Assembly (NCBI RefSeq): GCF_016097555.1
Contig: NC_054701.1
Coordinates: 7,325,469-7,389,468, forward strand
Length of the DNA stretch: 64,000 nt
Reading direction: 5' to 3'
From: Gigantopelta aegis
Taxonomy: Eukaryota > Mollusca > Gastropoda > Neomphalida > Peltospiridae
The notes beneath the pieces are model-generated. The model did not search any database. It was not told the DNA's origin and was given only the letters and a program-made list of their open reading frames with translations. Below, one piece after another: positions 44,138-59,100 of the stretch (its first letter is position 1; every line of letters begins with the position of its first letter). The position numbers and the translations under genes were made by a program.

Positions 44138-47100
44138 CTGAAACAGGGAGCAATCAATTTAATTTATAGTTTGTACAGATAATAAAAACATAGTAAAATT
44201 ATATTAAACCCACTGATCCCAATACATTTTCTGTTACACACGTCTTGTGAGCCACTAAAACACTAGAATTACCAGACACTTATAGTCGCCTCTGACAAAT
44301 GAAAACTTGCTTATCTGGAGAAAACTTGGACCATTGTCTCTTTAAAGTATAGATCAATCCCCGTCGGTGGGCCCATTGGGTTGTTTCTCGTTCCAGTCAG
44401 TGCACCACGACTGGTATATCAAAGGCCGTGGTATGTGCTACCCTGTTTATGTGATGGTGCATATAAAAGATCATTTGCTACTAATGGAAAAATGTAGCAG
44501 GTTTCCTCTCTAAGACTATATGTCAAAATTACCAAATGTCTGACATCCAACAGCCGATGATTAATAAATCAATGTGCTCCAGTGGTGTCATTAAACAAAA
44601 CAAACTTTATTAACCTAACCTCAAACACTGGCATATTCCCCTGGGAATCCTCCAATGAGTTCAAACCAAACCAGCGAAGGAGAAGGAGGAAGCTTTAGTC
44701 ATGTGACCGGACAGGAGGCAGAGAACTCACTGGAAGATTATAGCCATCCCATTGGCTGTTGGGATGTTTGGACTAGACTACTATCCTAGGGGAATATACC
44801 ATTGTTTGAGGTCAGATTAAGTACAAAAGAAAATGAATGGGTTATGCCATATTATTAAAAAAATAATAATTAATTCTCTATTAATATATTGGCAATGATA
44901 CAGATTATATACATATATGGTATAATAAAAGACACACACAATACCTGATATTTACAAACAGTAATTAACAATATGTAGTTGATTTTTTTTATGCCACAAT
45001 ATGATCAGGTAACTAATTTTATTTTGTATTTAGAGATTTGTCACAAAGGCTTTTTTTATTTGAAAAATATCAACCAATTTGAGGATTTAAAGAAATGAAA
45101 AGGATTTTTCTTTAACCACAGCTCAGCACATATGGAACTATAGGTCTTCATTGGTTACTTCAATACTTGTACTAAGAGTACAACAGAGGATATCTGCTGC
45201 AGCATCATGGACTATTCCTACCAAGATTTTTTTTTAATATGCACCTACACATATAAAGGAAACCATAGACCATGGTTTTGGTATATGAATCACGTGGAAA
45301 GGGATGAATGAACAAGAACCATTAGGTCATCGGGAGGAGTCAGCGAAGTGTTCATTGATTTCCAAGCGAGTTTCACGTACCTGTAAAATCCTATCATATG
45401 ACTTTAAACCTGCTCTGTGAGCGGGACTGTTCGGTCTGATAGCACTGATAAACACTCCCTTCTCATACATCCCGTCTGACAAACTGAAACCAAAATCTTC
45501 CACAGCCGAATGTTTCGTAACCACCACGCGATGCAGCTGGATCGGCGTTGGGGTGAAAATAGTCTGCATGTGCTCCTGTATGGTCTTGGAGTTTGCCAGG
45601 GAGTCTTTGGAGCATGACTTGCCATTCCGCGGTTGGTAGCTATCCATGGAGTCCTGTGACACATCATCTCGGTCCATTCTGTGAAACTTCCGTCTTCTCA
45701 CTCTGTCCGTATCGTCAGAGGTCCGGGATCGTCGGTCCAGACTGGCGGTGCTCCGTTCACGTAGAGTCAGGCCGATTTGGCGAAGCATTTCCGAACCAGA
45801 TCCTTTCTCGAAGTCTTTCAGAGTCTGCATCCACTCGTCGGCGTCGCCGTTGCTGCTGTAGCTGTCACTGCTGTGGGAGTCGTTGCCCCAGTCGTCTTCC
45901 GACAGCTGCATGTCGGCCATTCCTTCACCACTACCCTCCATGTCCAGGGCAGAATGACCCGACACTCGTCTTGTGGAATCTAAACATACAGAGATATGTG
46001 CTACTAAGGTAGATAGAGCAAGCATTTTTAATATAAACACAAATTTTGTTTTAAAACCAGAATTCAACACATTTTAAACTAGCTATTTTGTGTCCAATGT
46101 TAATGCTTGGAACAGAGAGAGTGACAGTGAGAGTCAGTGAAAAAGAGAGAGAGAGAGCGACTGTGACAGAGATCGAAACAGACAGAGAAAGTCACACACA
46201 AAATGGGGAATTAATTATTTTAAAAAACCCAACTCATTTTGAATTGCTCAGCTTTTCAAGATGTAAATCAAGCAAGAATCATAAATAAAAATCAGTGTAA
46301 CATTGAATGAGAGGAGATACAATATAGAAAAAGAAAATCCAACTCTTTGAGATCAAGCGCAAGACTTCCCCAAGCATATACACACATACTAGAATTACCC
46401 AGTTTCTTTGGTCTTCTTTGAGGAATAGCAACAACAAGGGCATGGCCATTTGGGTTACTGTTGCCAATATCCTGCCCAGAGCTATCCCATGATTCAAGTG
46501 CACTGTCAACACTCGGGATTGGTGTGGAACGTTTACTTGTGTCATCATCATACTGAAAAAACCCGAAAAAACAACAACTTGATATTAAGAAAAATGTGTG
46601 ATGTTCACAAACAGCCATTTATTAGCAGTCTGTAAAAAATGTTTTAAAAACAGATGTTTGATAAGCCTATATGAAGCAGTGTCTGTAAAAAATGTTTTAA
46701 AAACAGATGTTTGATAAGCCTATATGAAGCAGTGTCTGTAAAACATGTTTTAAAAACAGATGTTTGATAAGCCTATATGAAGCAGTGTCTGTAAAACATG
46801 TTTTAAAAACAGATGTTTGATAAGCCTATATGAAGCAGTGTCTGCAAAACATGTTTTAAAAACAGATGTTTGATAAGCCTATATGAAGCAGTGTCTGCAA
46901 AACATGTTTTAAAAACAGATCTGTAAAACATGTTTTAAAAACAGATGTTTGATAAGCCTATATGAAGCAGTGTCTGCAAAAAAGGATACAGGTGGTAAAA
47001 TTTATAAATTTTGATTTGGCTCTAAGATATATATTGGTGATTGGTATCTCAAACATTAATAACACGGGAGTTGCCTCTGCTTGTAAATGTGTCAACTGGT

Positions 47101-50100
47101 TTATGATCTTATTTTTAGAAATAGAAATTTAGTTAATCAATAATTTTATCACCCCAAAAAATATATAAACAGATGAAAATTAACATAAATACACTTTGTG
47201 TTTGATGTAATACATAAAAAAGCCAAAGTTAATATTTGTTTTGTTTAACGACACCTCTAGAGCATATCTATTTATTAATCATCGGCTATTGGATGTCATA
47301 CATTTGGTAATGTTTGACATATAGTCTTAGAGGAAACCTGCTACATTTTTCCATTAGTAGCAAGAGATCTTTTACATGCACCATCCCAGACAGGATAGCA
47401 CATATCATGGTCTTCAATATACAAGTCGTAGTGCAATGACTGGAATGAAAAATAGCCTAATGTACCCACCAGCAGGGATCGATCCCAGACTGACCGTGTA
47501 TCAGGAGAGTGCTTTACCACTGAGAGTTGAGTACTTACTGAATGAGCTAGCTTTTGCTTTGATGCTGAAAAGTGAAAACAAAACCTGATTAATCATTCAG
47601 AAATTTTATAGTTTAAACATTTAAAAAAGGCTAATCAAATTATTACAAATAATCTTGTTGTAACATGACATTTCTATACATAAAAATGAAGTATAATTTA
47701 CAAACAGCAACATATATGTAACTGATATACATGTAGCTCAATATCTACGTAATTATACAGAAGAACCACCTATATAAAAGGTTTTGATACACACTTTGAG
47801 TCAATGGTCTTGCAATCTTGAGCACGACAATGTCTCCAGCTGTTTGTAACATCCGAATGGCCTCTGAAAGTCGCTTGCCCCTCGTCATCTTGCCGTTAAT
47901 AGCAAGCAGATTGTCACCTACATGGATTGCTCCAGTTCTGAAAAAAACAACGAATACCAAAACCTTTATTTGGTTTAATGTCACCACTAGAGCACACCGA
48001 TTCCTTAATCATTGGCTACTGGATGTCAGACATTTGGTAATACTGACAGGTAAACTTGACAAAAAAAAAGAATTTTTTATTTTTGTTTAAAAACCTAAAC
48101 AATACAACAAGCACATGCCTGTGATGAGAAATTGCATATTTGTCCCTTGGATAGCCACAAGTTGAAGTTTGTATTGTTTAATGACACTACTAGATTGATT
48201 TTATTAATAATTAGCTATTGGATATCAAACGTTTGATAATTCTGAAATCTAGTTTTAGAGAGAAAACCCACTATATTTTTCCATTAGTAGCAAGGGATCG
48301 TTTATATGCACCATCCCACAGACAGGATAGCACATACCACGGCCTTTGATATACTGACAGGAAAGAGAAATAGCCCAATTTCAGACTGACAATGTATCAA
48401 GCGAGCACTTTACCACTGGGCAACACTCTACCACTGAATAGCCACAAGGAGGTGGATAGCGTAAGAAGTTGAAAGATAGGGGGAGCTGCCAGATCAGGAG
48501 GAAATAACATGGAATTCAAAGCAGAGAAAAGGGCACTGGGATTATTAAAAAAAAGAAGAAGAAAAAAAAAAAAGATAATGTATTTATGGTCATGAAGAGG
48601 TTTTCCTAAGTCTTCAAGGTCATGATAAAAAAACAAAAAAGTGTTTATTATCATTATCACAATGTTTAAAATAACAGGAAAGCTACTAACTTCTCTGCCA
48701 GTCCTCCCTCAATGAGAGCCGATATAACAATTGGATCAAGCGGGTCTTCTGTGCCAGTGATGGTTATTCCTAGTGGCCCACCAAACCGCTGAAGTTCCAC
48801 AGTGTAGGTGATAGACTCGTCATGGCCATCCTCTAGAAACAGGACAAAAACAAAAACATGAATCAGATATTCATATATTACTGAACATATTAAAATTACT
48901 TAACAAAACTAATATATCCAATGAAAAAGCATTGTTGTTAAATTTAGAATGCTACTGTGAAAGTTCAGTTCTGGGTACAATATATTCAGTGCACTAATGT
49001 GGTTTGCTTTACCTATGAAGATATATTTATTGAATGAATAGTATGACATCTGAACACATATAATAATTATGTAAATTAAAATATTTTTTGTTACCAAATT
49101 TAAAAACTATTTATTCTGGTGACTAAGTGTATGTGTTACGGTATACCGATTCCACCTGGTGTATGTTCTGCCACATTACATCCAAAGAAACAAATACTCG
49201 AGAATGTTTATTACGGCCCTACCAGTCCAGTTAGAGGGGACTATAGGTTCTGTCTCCATCTGTCTGTCTGTCTGTCCCACATATGGTTTTACAGACAGTT
49301 TTTATAAACCTCTAGATATTGAGCTGAAATTATGTGTATAGCTGTCATCATGTAGTCACAAATCACATTCAACTTTCATGAGAATTTGCCCATTTTTGAC
49401 AGAGTTATGGCTCTTGATTTAGTAGTACTCTCAGAATGCTTGTTTTAAGTCTAAAACTAAACATAACCCTGGTGTTTGAATCAAGTATTTCAGCAGCAAT
49501 GAAACTACATATTGCAACCAGAATATTTTATTCCTAGAACATATTACTGCTTACAGAAGGTTTTATCACTAACCGGTAAATACTGATCAAACTACTGTAA
49601 ACAAACAAAACGTTTGTTTTCTTTAACGACACCACCAGAGCACATTGATTCATTAATCATCAGCTACTGGATGTCAAATATTTGGTAATTTTGATATATA
49701 GTCTTAGAGAGGAAACCCGCTACATTTTTTCCATTAGTAGCAAGGGATCCTTTACATACACCATCCCACAGACAGGACAGAACATACCACAACCTTTGAT
49801 ATGCCAGTTGTAGTGCACCAGGGTTGAAAATTAACATGAAAACCATGGTCGCCAGTAGGGCCAGTTGAAGAAAAATCTTACTGGCCCTTCTCAAATTTAA
49901 CTAGCCCTCCAATTATCACATTGAAATTTAACGGCAAAGCCAAAATCAAAATCAGAATGATCTTTGTTGAATAATAACCATGTGCCCACCATATATAGTC
50001 TGTTTACTTCAAAAGGAAACCAATGAATTGGCATGTAACTTCATAATGAATAAAGTTAATATTCATATAAAAACATGTTCTTAAGTTTTAAACTAACACC

Positions 50101-53100
50101 AACTCAAATAACGTTTTGAAAAAAGAAATCCAGTATAAATAAAAATGTTTCTTTACAAATTACCATTAAATTATACAGATTAAATCTCATTTTTAATACA
50201 AGGGTGTAGACAAAATGCTAGAACAGCCAAGGTATGCAGCTTGACTTGCATTGTCTCTGAAGTAAACAATAATGCATAACTAAGAGAATAAAGGTAGAAC
50301 TGCGTGTGCTGTATTATATAAAACTAGTCTGGGATGGCAGTCCTCTTTGTAGCAATGCAAGAGGGATGAAATAAACTTTGTGGCAATGCAAGAGGGGGTA
50401 AACTCTCCAGTAAAGCAGTTCCTCGGGAGTGGCTGTCCTTCTACAGACGAAACATGCACATGTTTGCGTTTAATTTGGATATTGTAAATAATACATTAGT
50501 AGGCTACTAATAAAATAATTATTGAAAGAAAAATAAATCTGTAAAAAAACAAAAACACATTTTACCAAAATATACGATGTATAGAGGATATTTCATGTTT
50601 TTTTGTCAAATATGATTTATATCTCATAAAGTGAAGTTTGCAATCATATCTCACAAGTTGCGCTTGCATGACACGTGTGATATAATTGCACACTTCACGA
50701 GATGAGATATAAATCATATTTGACAAAAAACATAAAATTTTCTATGTAACTTTTGGCAATTTACCTTTATTTTTTAAAATGCCAGCAGCAAAATAGCTTT
50801 CTTACTGTGAAGATAACACTTTCTACAGTGACGATAACACATTTTAGAGTGAAATAGTGAAATTTTCACTCTAAAATGTGTTATCATCACTGAGTGACTG
50901 ATAACACTTTTATTTCACTGATATTTTAAGATATTTCACTAAATGTTATATAATAAACTTAGTTATCATATTATAAAGCATAAAAAACATACTTATTGTT
51001 TATTACTGTAATATGTAGACGGTTATGCAATCATGCAAGTCTTGGTGTATGTTCTTATTTCATGCAAATGGATTAACTTAAAACAATACCGACAATGACA
51101 ATCAATTAACTGACCTTTGGAATAAGCCCTGTTGTAATGGAAAATGACATTGTTATTGTTATATGTGTGCCTGTGCTCACGTTAGTGTGAGTTAAAACTA
51201 CAAAATAGATTTTGATTTTGTTCCAGTCCATTTCAATAAGCCAACGATTTCCAAATTTTAAAAATATATCCAGTGTCTTCAATAAGTTTCAAGCTCTATT
51301 TTTAGAAAGACCTGACCCAAAGCCACAGAAACCGAGTCTGGCGCTGTCAAAATATAGAGCATGCTCCATGTCTTCTACTGCCAGATCAGTAGTTTGCGTC
51401 AACACAGACGCGGTGTGTTTTGTCACATTCGATTCAGTTCCAGTGTCTTTCTTTTTCAACTGGTACCCTACTCGCCAGACCCTAACATCAATGGTTTCCC
51501 AACAGACTACCTTTGTAAAATTCTCAGTCTCCCATAGATAATAACGGTCACCACGGGCAACTGGGCGACTGCTAATTTTCAACTCTGGTACATTGGCTCT
51601 ACTGTACACAAGGGAAAGGTGAAAAACTACAGTATCACAAACCCGAGTACGGGTCTTCCCTGCGAAGCTTCAACTTGATGATCTCGTCGGACGACTCGAG
51701 CAGGTGGGTGGCATCCTCTATAGAACAGTTGTCCATCCGGATGTCATTCACTGCTAAAAGTTTATCACCGGGCTGAACTGAGCCACACCTAGAACAATAC
51801 AGACACACAGACACACTTGAACACAAACTATTATCTATAAACAAAAAAACCTATTGTTGTGGGCAATTTAAAAAACAATCGTCTCAGAAATAAATAACTT
51901 GTAGTAAATTCTATAGTATTAAAAAAGGCGTTCCCCGTGGGAAGAACTATAGTTATTAGGCAGTATAAAGTAACCTTTTTATTGCCAAATTTAACACTGC
52001 TTACAATTGTCAAATTTGGCTAATTGAATGTGTTTCTGATCATCCTGGTGTCAGCGGTATCTCTAAGTACATCTTATGAGAAAGAAAAAGGATAAACCTC
52101 GGAAACTGGAACCTTTGGTGTATCAATCATTGGGAAAAAAAATGCTACAAGTTCATTGAAAGTAATCGATTCTACACAATATCGGTCAAATATAAAGAAT
52201 ATGTATAAAAAATGTTTTATAATGACCTGTAAGCTACACTTCCTTTCCTAACTCCCGTTATAATCAAAGGATCTCCGTGTTTACGATGGGTAGAAGCTGA
52301 AAAAAACACAATAATTAGGACTGATACATTTCAATCTATCTAAACATGAGAAGAAACCAAGCTAATACTTTTAATTAGGATCTATTAGGGTCGAAAACAT
52401 TGTAATTAAGACACATGGTTTAAAACACTCTCGATAAAAAAATCAGCTATTATTTTATTAGCAGCAATGATCTTTTAAATGTATTTTTACCACAGATATA
52501 ACAGAGAGAACATAACTCTCTTTAATTCTACAAGTAATGAAGTATTGGTTTCAGTGGGCAAGAAGAAACATCCAACATTATTTGCATATCAATGATGCCA
52601 AAGATTTAACAATTATAATGATTTTTGACATTTTAGTATAGTATAAAACTTGTGACTCAAAACATCTTCATTTACAATCAAGTACAGACTCATTTTCTAT
52701 ATATAACCCAATTCTTTATCTACTCTACTCTTTAAATTTCATCATAGAAATGAAGTAAGAACACAATATTGGAAAAACAAAGTACAAATAATTTATTCCA
52801 TGTTCAATACTGTTTACCTTTGGCTTCCAAGCAATAAGCTTACCAATGATTGTCATGCCAAGACCTCCATTTTTCTTGGGTATTCTCACAACGTAGGTTC
52901 CAGAGCTTGGTGTTACTGATTCTGAAAACACATAACATTATTAAATAAATTACAAAAAACAAAAAAAACAACCACCAAACAAGAAACATATTTTTAAAAA
53001 TTAAATAAAGCTATATATCAAGAGAATTCAAATTATTCAGCCTGACCTCAAAAAATTAAAATGATTTAACATTCATTACTGAAAAACCCCAACAACAAAA

Positions 53101-56100
53101 AATATTAAATTTAGTAACATTGAGATATTTATAAAAAATTAAATACATTATTATGCGAATTACCATGGACAAAGATCGGGAAATTTCTGCAGGATTTTTA
53201 AAAGTAGGGACACTATTCTGATTTTTTGTCTATCAAAAGACAGGAGCAGTTTTCAGTTATCATTAAAATCTGTAAAGTTCTGCACAAAACACAGGATTTG
53301 TTTTTATTTATCTCTGTAAACATTAAAGATTGTGATTACCGGCCACATCGAACTCGATCTCCATCATACAGCGAGGGCGTGAGTCTCTCAGAAGCTGGTT
53401 AACTTCCTCCAGAGTTTTATCCTCCAGATCCACACCGTTGATTGTCAGAATACGGTCGCCTTCTTGTACCACACCACACCTAGCAAAACAATCACAAGAT
53501 TTTGAACAGCTGCAACATGTACAGTCAACATAATATATTAGTAGTAACAGAATTAAGACAGTAATAGTCTTAGGGGAGGACAAACTGGACTTTACTAATG
53601 CAAAATACAAACACAGCCAAAGTTTTAATAAAGTTGTGTGTTTTCTATATTATGGTCAGGTACCCATGATATGACATTTTATTTGATTTCAACTTATTTT
53701 CATGCTTATATCCAATTAAGGTTCAAGCACGCTGTCCTGGGCACACATCTTAGCTATCTGGGCTATCTGGGCTGTCTGTCCATTGAGCCCTTAAGAACTT
53801 GCTCTGGGTTGGAGCCGTTACTGGGCTGCAAACCCTGTACCTACCAGCCTGTAGTCCGATGGCTTAACCACAATGCCACAAAGGCCGGTCTTGATATGAC
53901 GAACAAATCTGCTGCTATGTTTTCTAATGCATTTATATTGTTAACAGTGAAGAAGACGACTCTTGTGTTGAGCTTAAAGGTGAGTTAATGAAATCTTGGT
54001 CAGTGACTTCGTCTAAAGGAAATCAACAATGTGACATGGGAAAAATAACAAGCATGGATAATCTACACCAAATGGCTGAATAAAACAATATAATCAAAAC
54101 TGCATCATTAAATAAAAATTATACAGAATTAAATGCCTCGGCTACCATAAACATTTTAGTGCGCTGTCATCAACATATATAGATGCAACTATAAACTAAG
54201 TTTTATTGATCTAGGACTTGTGAGTTTTGTGAGAATCTGTTATAAATACAAAACTTTATAGTTAAACTTTAACACAAAAGTTGCTGCCATTGGAAATGTA
54301 TTACCTATATCTCGCCTTTTCACTTCGAAAGGTGAGACAAAAACCGTCTTCTATCCAAATCACTCTCTCACCATGACAAACAAGACTACGGATTGAATTG
54401 AACTACAGCTAAATTGAACTACAGCTGAATTAAACTACAGCTGAATTAAACTACAGCTGGATTCAACTACAGCTGGATTCAACTACAGCTGAATTCAACT
54501 ACAGCTGGATTCAACTACAGCTGGATTCAACTACAGCTGAATTCAACTACAGCTGAATTCAACTACAGCTGGAACTGAATCTTACTTATCTGCTGGCCCC
54601 ATGGGTTCCACCATGGCGATGATAGGAGGCTCCGTAAGGGGGGTTGTGGAGAACACCCCCCCATCCAGTGTGATTCCCAGCCCCTTCTTGTCACAGAAAA
54701 GAATCACCTCGGTCGTCTCCGTGTGACACACCTGGTTGTTGGTCGTCAGGACAGAGGTCGTTGTCGAGGCAATCGACACTGTAATACAACACTTTACACA
54801 GTTAGAAGAGAGGTCATCGCCAAGGCAACTTTCAGTGTACTTAAAGAAATTAAAACAATTGGTCAACATATTAAACTCTCTGTGGTAACATGTAAATAAA
54901 TTTTAAAATAATAGCCAATCAAACCCTATTAATATTTTAAAGAATAACTTTAAAAATGATGAGCTGCATGGTTTAAATCTATTTTACTGTATACTTTGTA
55001 TTCCCAATAATGATAGTGCCACAAAGCGTCTTACAAAATACCAGTGGTAAAGCATTCGCTTGATGCGCAGTCGGTCTAGGATCGATTCCCATCGGTGGAC
55101 CCATTTGGCTATTTCTTGTTCCAGGCAGTGCTCCACAACTGGTATAACAAAGGCCATGGTATGTACTATTCTGTCTGTGGGATGGTGCATATAAAAGATG
55201 CCTTGCTGCTAGTCGAAAAGAGTAGCCCATGAAGTGGCGACAGCGGGTTTCCTCTCTCAATATCTGCATGGTCCTTAACCATATGTCTGACGCCACATAA
55301 CCGTAAATAAAATGTGTTGAGTGTGTCGTTAAATAAAACATTTCCTTCCTTCCTTCCTTCCTTACAAAATACCTATGTCAAACATTCCAAACTGTTTGAA
55401 AACTAAATTTTATTGTTTTCCATGTGAAATAATTTTTCTTCACTTTCAGTATGTCACTTCCCGATGTGAAAAATCTTACAAATTACAACACTATTCAAGA
55501 AGTTAACTCAATGGTACCTTTTCCTTTTAGCCAAAATGCAATTTAATATAGGATTTAAAAAAAACTAATATTTTTAACTGAAGCAGCCTTAACTGGAAAT
55601 GAAAACAAATATAATGATACTTGCTACAACTTGGCACAACATTTAGTCATCATCCACTTTTAACTTTACATGCTACAACTTGGCACAACATTTAGTCATC
55701 ATCCACTTTTAACTTTACTTTAATATAAAGTTAATCTTTAAAAGCAGTGACTCTATTTATTAGACAGATCACAAGTTAATCTTTAAAAGCAATGACTCTA
55801 GTTATTAGACAGATCACAAGTTAATCTTTAAAAGTAGTGACTCTATTTATTAGACAGATCACAAGTTAATCTTTAAAAGCAGTGACTCTATTTATTAGAC
55901 AGATCAAAAGTTAATCTTTAAAAGTAGTGACTCTATTTATTAGACAGATCACAAGTTAATCTTTAAAAGCAGTGACTCTAGTTATTAGACAGATCACAAG
56001 TTAATCTTTAAAAGCACCGACTCTAGTTATTAGACAGATCACAAGTTAATCTTTAAAAGCAGTGACTCTATTTATTAGACAGATCAAAAGTTAATCTTTA

Positions 56101-59100
56101 AAAGCACATTCTCTAGTTATTAGACAGATCACAAGTTAATCTTTAAAAGCAGTGACTCTATTTATTAGACAGATCAAAAGTTAATCTTTAAAAGCACCGA
56201 CTCTAGTTATTAGACAGATCACAAGTTAATCTTTAAAAGTAGTGACTCTAGTTATTAGACAGATCACAAGTTAATCTTTAAAAGCACCGACTCTAGTTAT
56301 TAGACAGATCACATTTTCATTTCATTTCAACTTATTTTTCGTGCTTATATCCAATTAAGGTTCAAGCACGCTGTCCTGGGCACACACCTCAGCTATCTGG
56401 GCTGTCTGTCCAGGACAGTGGGTTAGTTGTTAGTTGGTTAGTGGTTAGTGAGAGAGAAGAGGGTGTAGTGGCCTTACACCTACCCACTGAGCCCTTAAGA
56501 ACTCGCTCTGGGTTGGAGCCGGTACCGGGCTGCGAACCCTGTACCTACCAGCCTGTAGTCCGATGACTTAACCACTGCGCCACCGAGGCCGGTGACAGAT
56601 TACAAGTTAATCTTTAAAAGCACCGACTCTAGTTATTAGACAGATCACAAGTTAATCTTTAAAAGCAGTGACTCTAGTTATTAGACAGATCACAAGTTAA
56701 TCTTTAAAAGCAGTGACTCTAGTTATTAGACAGATCACAAGTTAATCTTTAAAAGCAATGACTCTAGTTATTAGACAGATCACAAGTTAATCTTTAAAAG
56801 TAGTGACTCTATTTATTAGACAGATCACAAGTTAATCTTTAAAAGCAGTGACTCTATTTATTAGACAGATCAAAAGTTAATCTTTAAAAGTAGTGACTCT
56901 ATTTATTAGACAGATCACAAGTTAATCTTTAAAAGCAGTGACTCTAGTTATTAGACAGATCACAAGTTAATCTTTAAAAGCACCGACTCTAGTTATTAGA
57001 CAGATCACAAGTTAATCTTTAAAAGCAGTGACTCTATTTATTAGACAGATCAAAAGTTAATCTTTAAAAGCACATTCTCTAGTTATTAGACAGATCACAA
57101 GTTAATCTTTAAAAGCAGTGACTCTATTTATTAGACAGATCAAAAGTTAATCTTTAAAAGCACCGACTCTAGTTATTAGACAGATCACAAGTTAATCTTT
57201 AAAAGTAGTGACTCTAGTTATTAGACAGATCACAAGTTAATCTTTAAAAGCACCGACTCTAGTTATTAGACAGATCACATTTTCATTTCATTTCAACTTA
57301 TTTTTCGTGCTTATATCCAATTAAGGTTCAAGCACGCTGTCCTGGGCACACACCTCAGCTATCTGGGCTGTCTGTCCAGGACAGTGGGTTAGTTGTTAGT
57401 TGGTTAGTGGTTAGTGAGAGAGAAGAGGGTGTAGTGGCCTTACACCTACCCACTGAGCCCTTAAGAACTCGCTCTGGGTTGGAGCCGGTACCGGGCTGCG
57501 AACCCTGTACCTACCAGCCTGTAGTCCGATGACTTAACCACTGCGCCACCGAGGCCGGTGACAGATTACAAGTTAATCTTTAAAAGCACCGACTCTAGTT
57601 ATTAGACAGATCACAAGTTAATCTTTAAAAGCAGTGACTCTAGTTATTAGACAGATCACAAGTTAATCTTTAAAAGCAGTGACTCTAGTTATTAGACAGA
57701 TCACAAGTTAATCTTTAAAAGCACCGACTCTAGTTATTAGACAGATCACAAGTTAATCTTTAAAAGCACCGACTCGTGTTATTAGACAGATCACAAGTTA
57801 ATCTTTAAAAGCAGTGACTCTAGTTATTAGACAGATCACAGACTACTCACTGCAAGAAGATATTTTTCTGTCCGAACGAGTCCAAGCTTTCTGAAGTTTA
57901 GCAACCCTGCGCCCTGGCAGAGTGCCAAATGTTGACGATGTTGACACAGTCATCGTGTTGCTGCTGCGGATTGGCAAAGTACCAAACCCATTGTGGATCG
58001 AGGACGAAATAGTTGGAGATGAAAGAGCAGGGACAAGCGCTGTGATAAGAAAGTAAGACGTAAAATTAGCTCGTATAAAATGTCTTATGTCTTGTTACAC
58101 TCTACATTTTTCTTTCTTTGGAATTTGTTTTTAATAATAATAATAATAATAATATAAATTAATTTAAAAACAAGCTTTCTGAGAGTACTGTTAAAACAAT
58201 ACATGTCCTCTATAAGGCCCAACAAATTTTCATAGTTTCTGAGTTGAAGGATCTAACGCTGTGAAAAATAGGTAAATCACCATAGCATTTTCCATAGAAA
58301 TTTGTCTAGACATGGTAGGCTAAATACTTTTGGGGCATTTTAACCATTTCAGGGCACATTTTTTTCATCAAAGACAAACATTTAATAAAAATAAAAATAA
58401 ATGTATTGAATATGCCTGCTTTAATAAATTAATTAATAATACTTTTGTTAGAGTTTTATAAAGGCAATTTTAGAACTAATTATTGAAAAAGACTTGTTTA
58501 ATCTCAGAGCAGCATGGTGCTGATTAAGGCAAGATGGTGCTAGACTATTGAGGCATGGTGCTGCATCATGCTAAAACAAACTAGGGAAAACATTAAACAT
58601 GAAAGTCAAATATATAACAGTATATGATAAAGCTATACACAAAATTTCAGCTTAGTATCTTGAGGCATTGCGAAAAAAACTATATGTGGAGAGACAGACA
58701 GACAGACAGAAGGACGGATACAAAACCTATAGTCCCCTCTGAATAGACTAGTAGGGGTTGATAATAAGAAATGAACCGTGAATCATCTTACAGGTGCATG
58801 GTCGTCCGAGTTTCTCGCGAGAAGCCTTGTACTCAAGATGCGTGACGGGGAGAATCTCCAACTTGATGTGATCCTCGGGCCCCGACTTGAGCAGCTGGCT
58901 TGCCTCTACCACAGACATGTGCTCCACACTGGCACCATCTATTGACAGAATGTGGTCTCCGACGTGAAGAGCGCCACTCCTGGGTAAAACATTAAAAATA
59001 TAACCTTTTTATTATAACTGTAGCATCTGATGACCTGTAAACTAAGCCAACCATGAAGAAATATTGCATTGATCAAACTGACTATGAAAAAAAATTCTGA

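Larger units (their letters stand above)
55730..57840. repeat. 45-bp satellite with a 966-bp higher-order repeat
   Basis: Unit: ACAAGTTAATCTTTAAAAGC, AGTGACTCTAGTTATTAGAC, AGATC. About 35 units. Variants (CACCGACTCT, CACATTCTCT, TAGTGACTC) recur in the same order 966 bp apart, and so does the inserted SINE-B, so a block including the SINE was duplicated. The array ends about ten bases from GRIP exon 57851-58039. Confidence 0.95.

Noticed and set aside
45404-46012. Alternative frames over the long GRIP exon
   Set aside because: The GRIP reading has homology and consistent splice phases; the others do not.
55730-57840. Possible centromeric satellite
   Set aside because: It is intronic, short and interrupted by a SINE; local array is the simpler reading.
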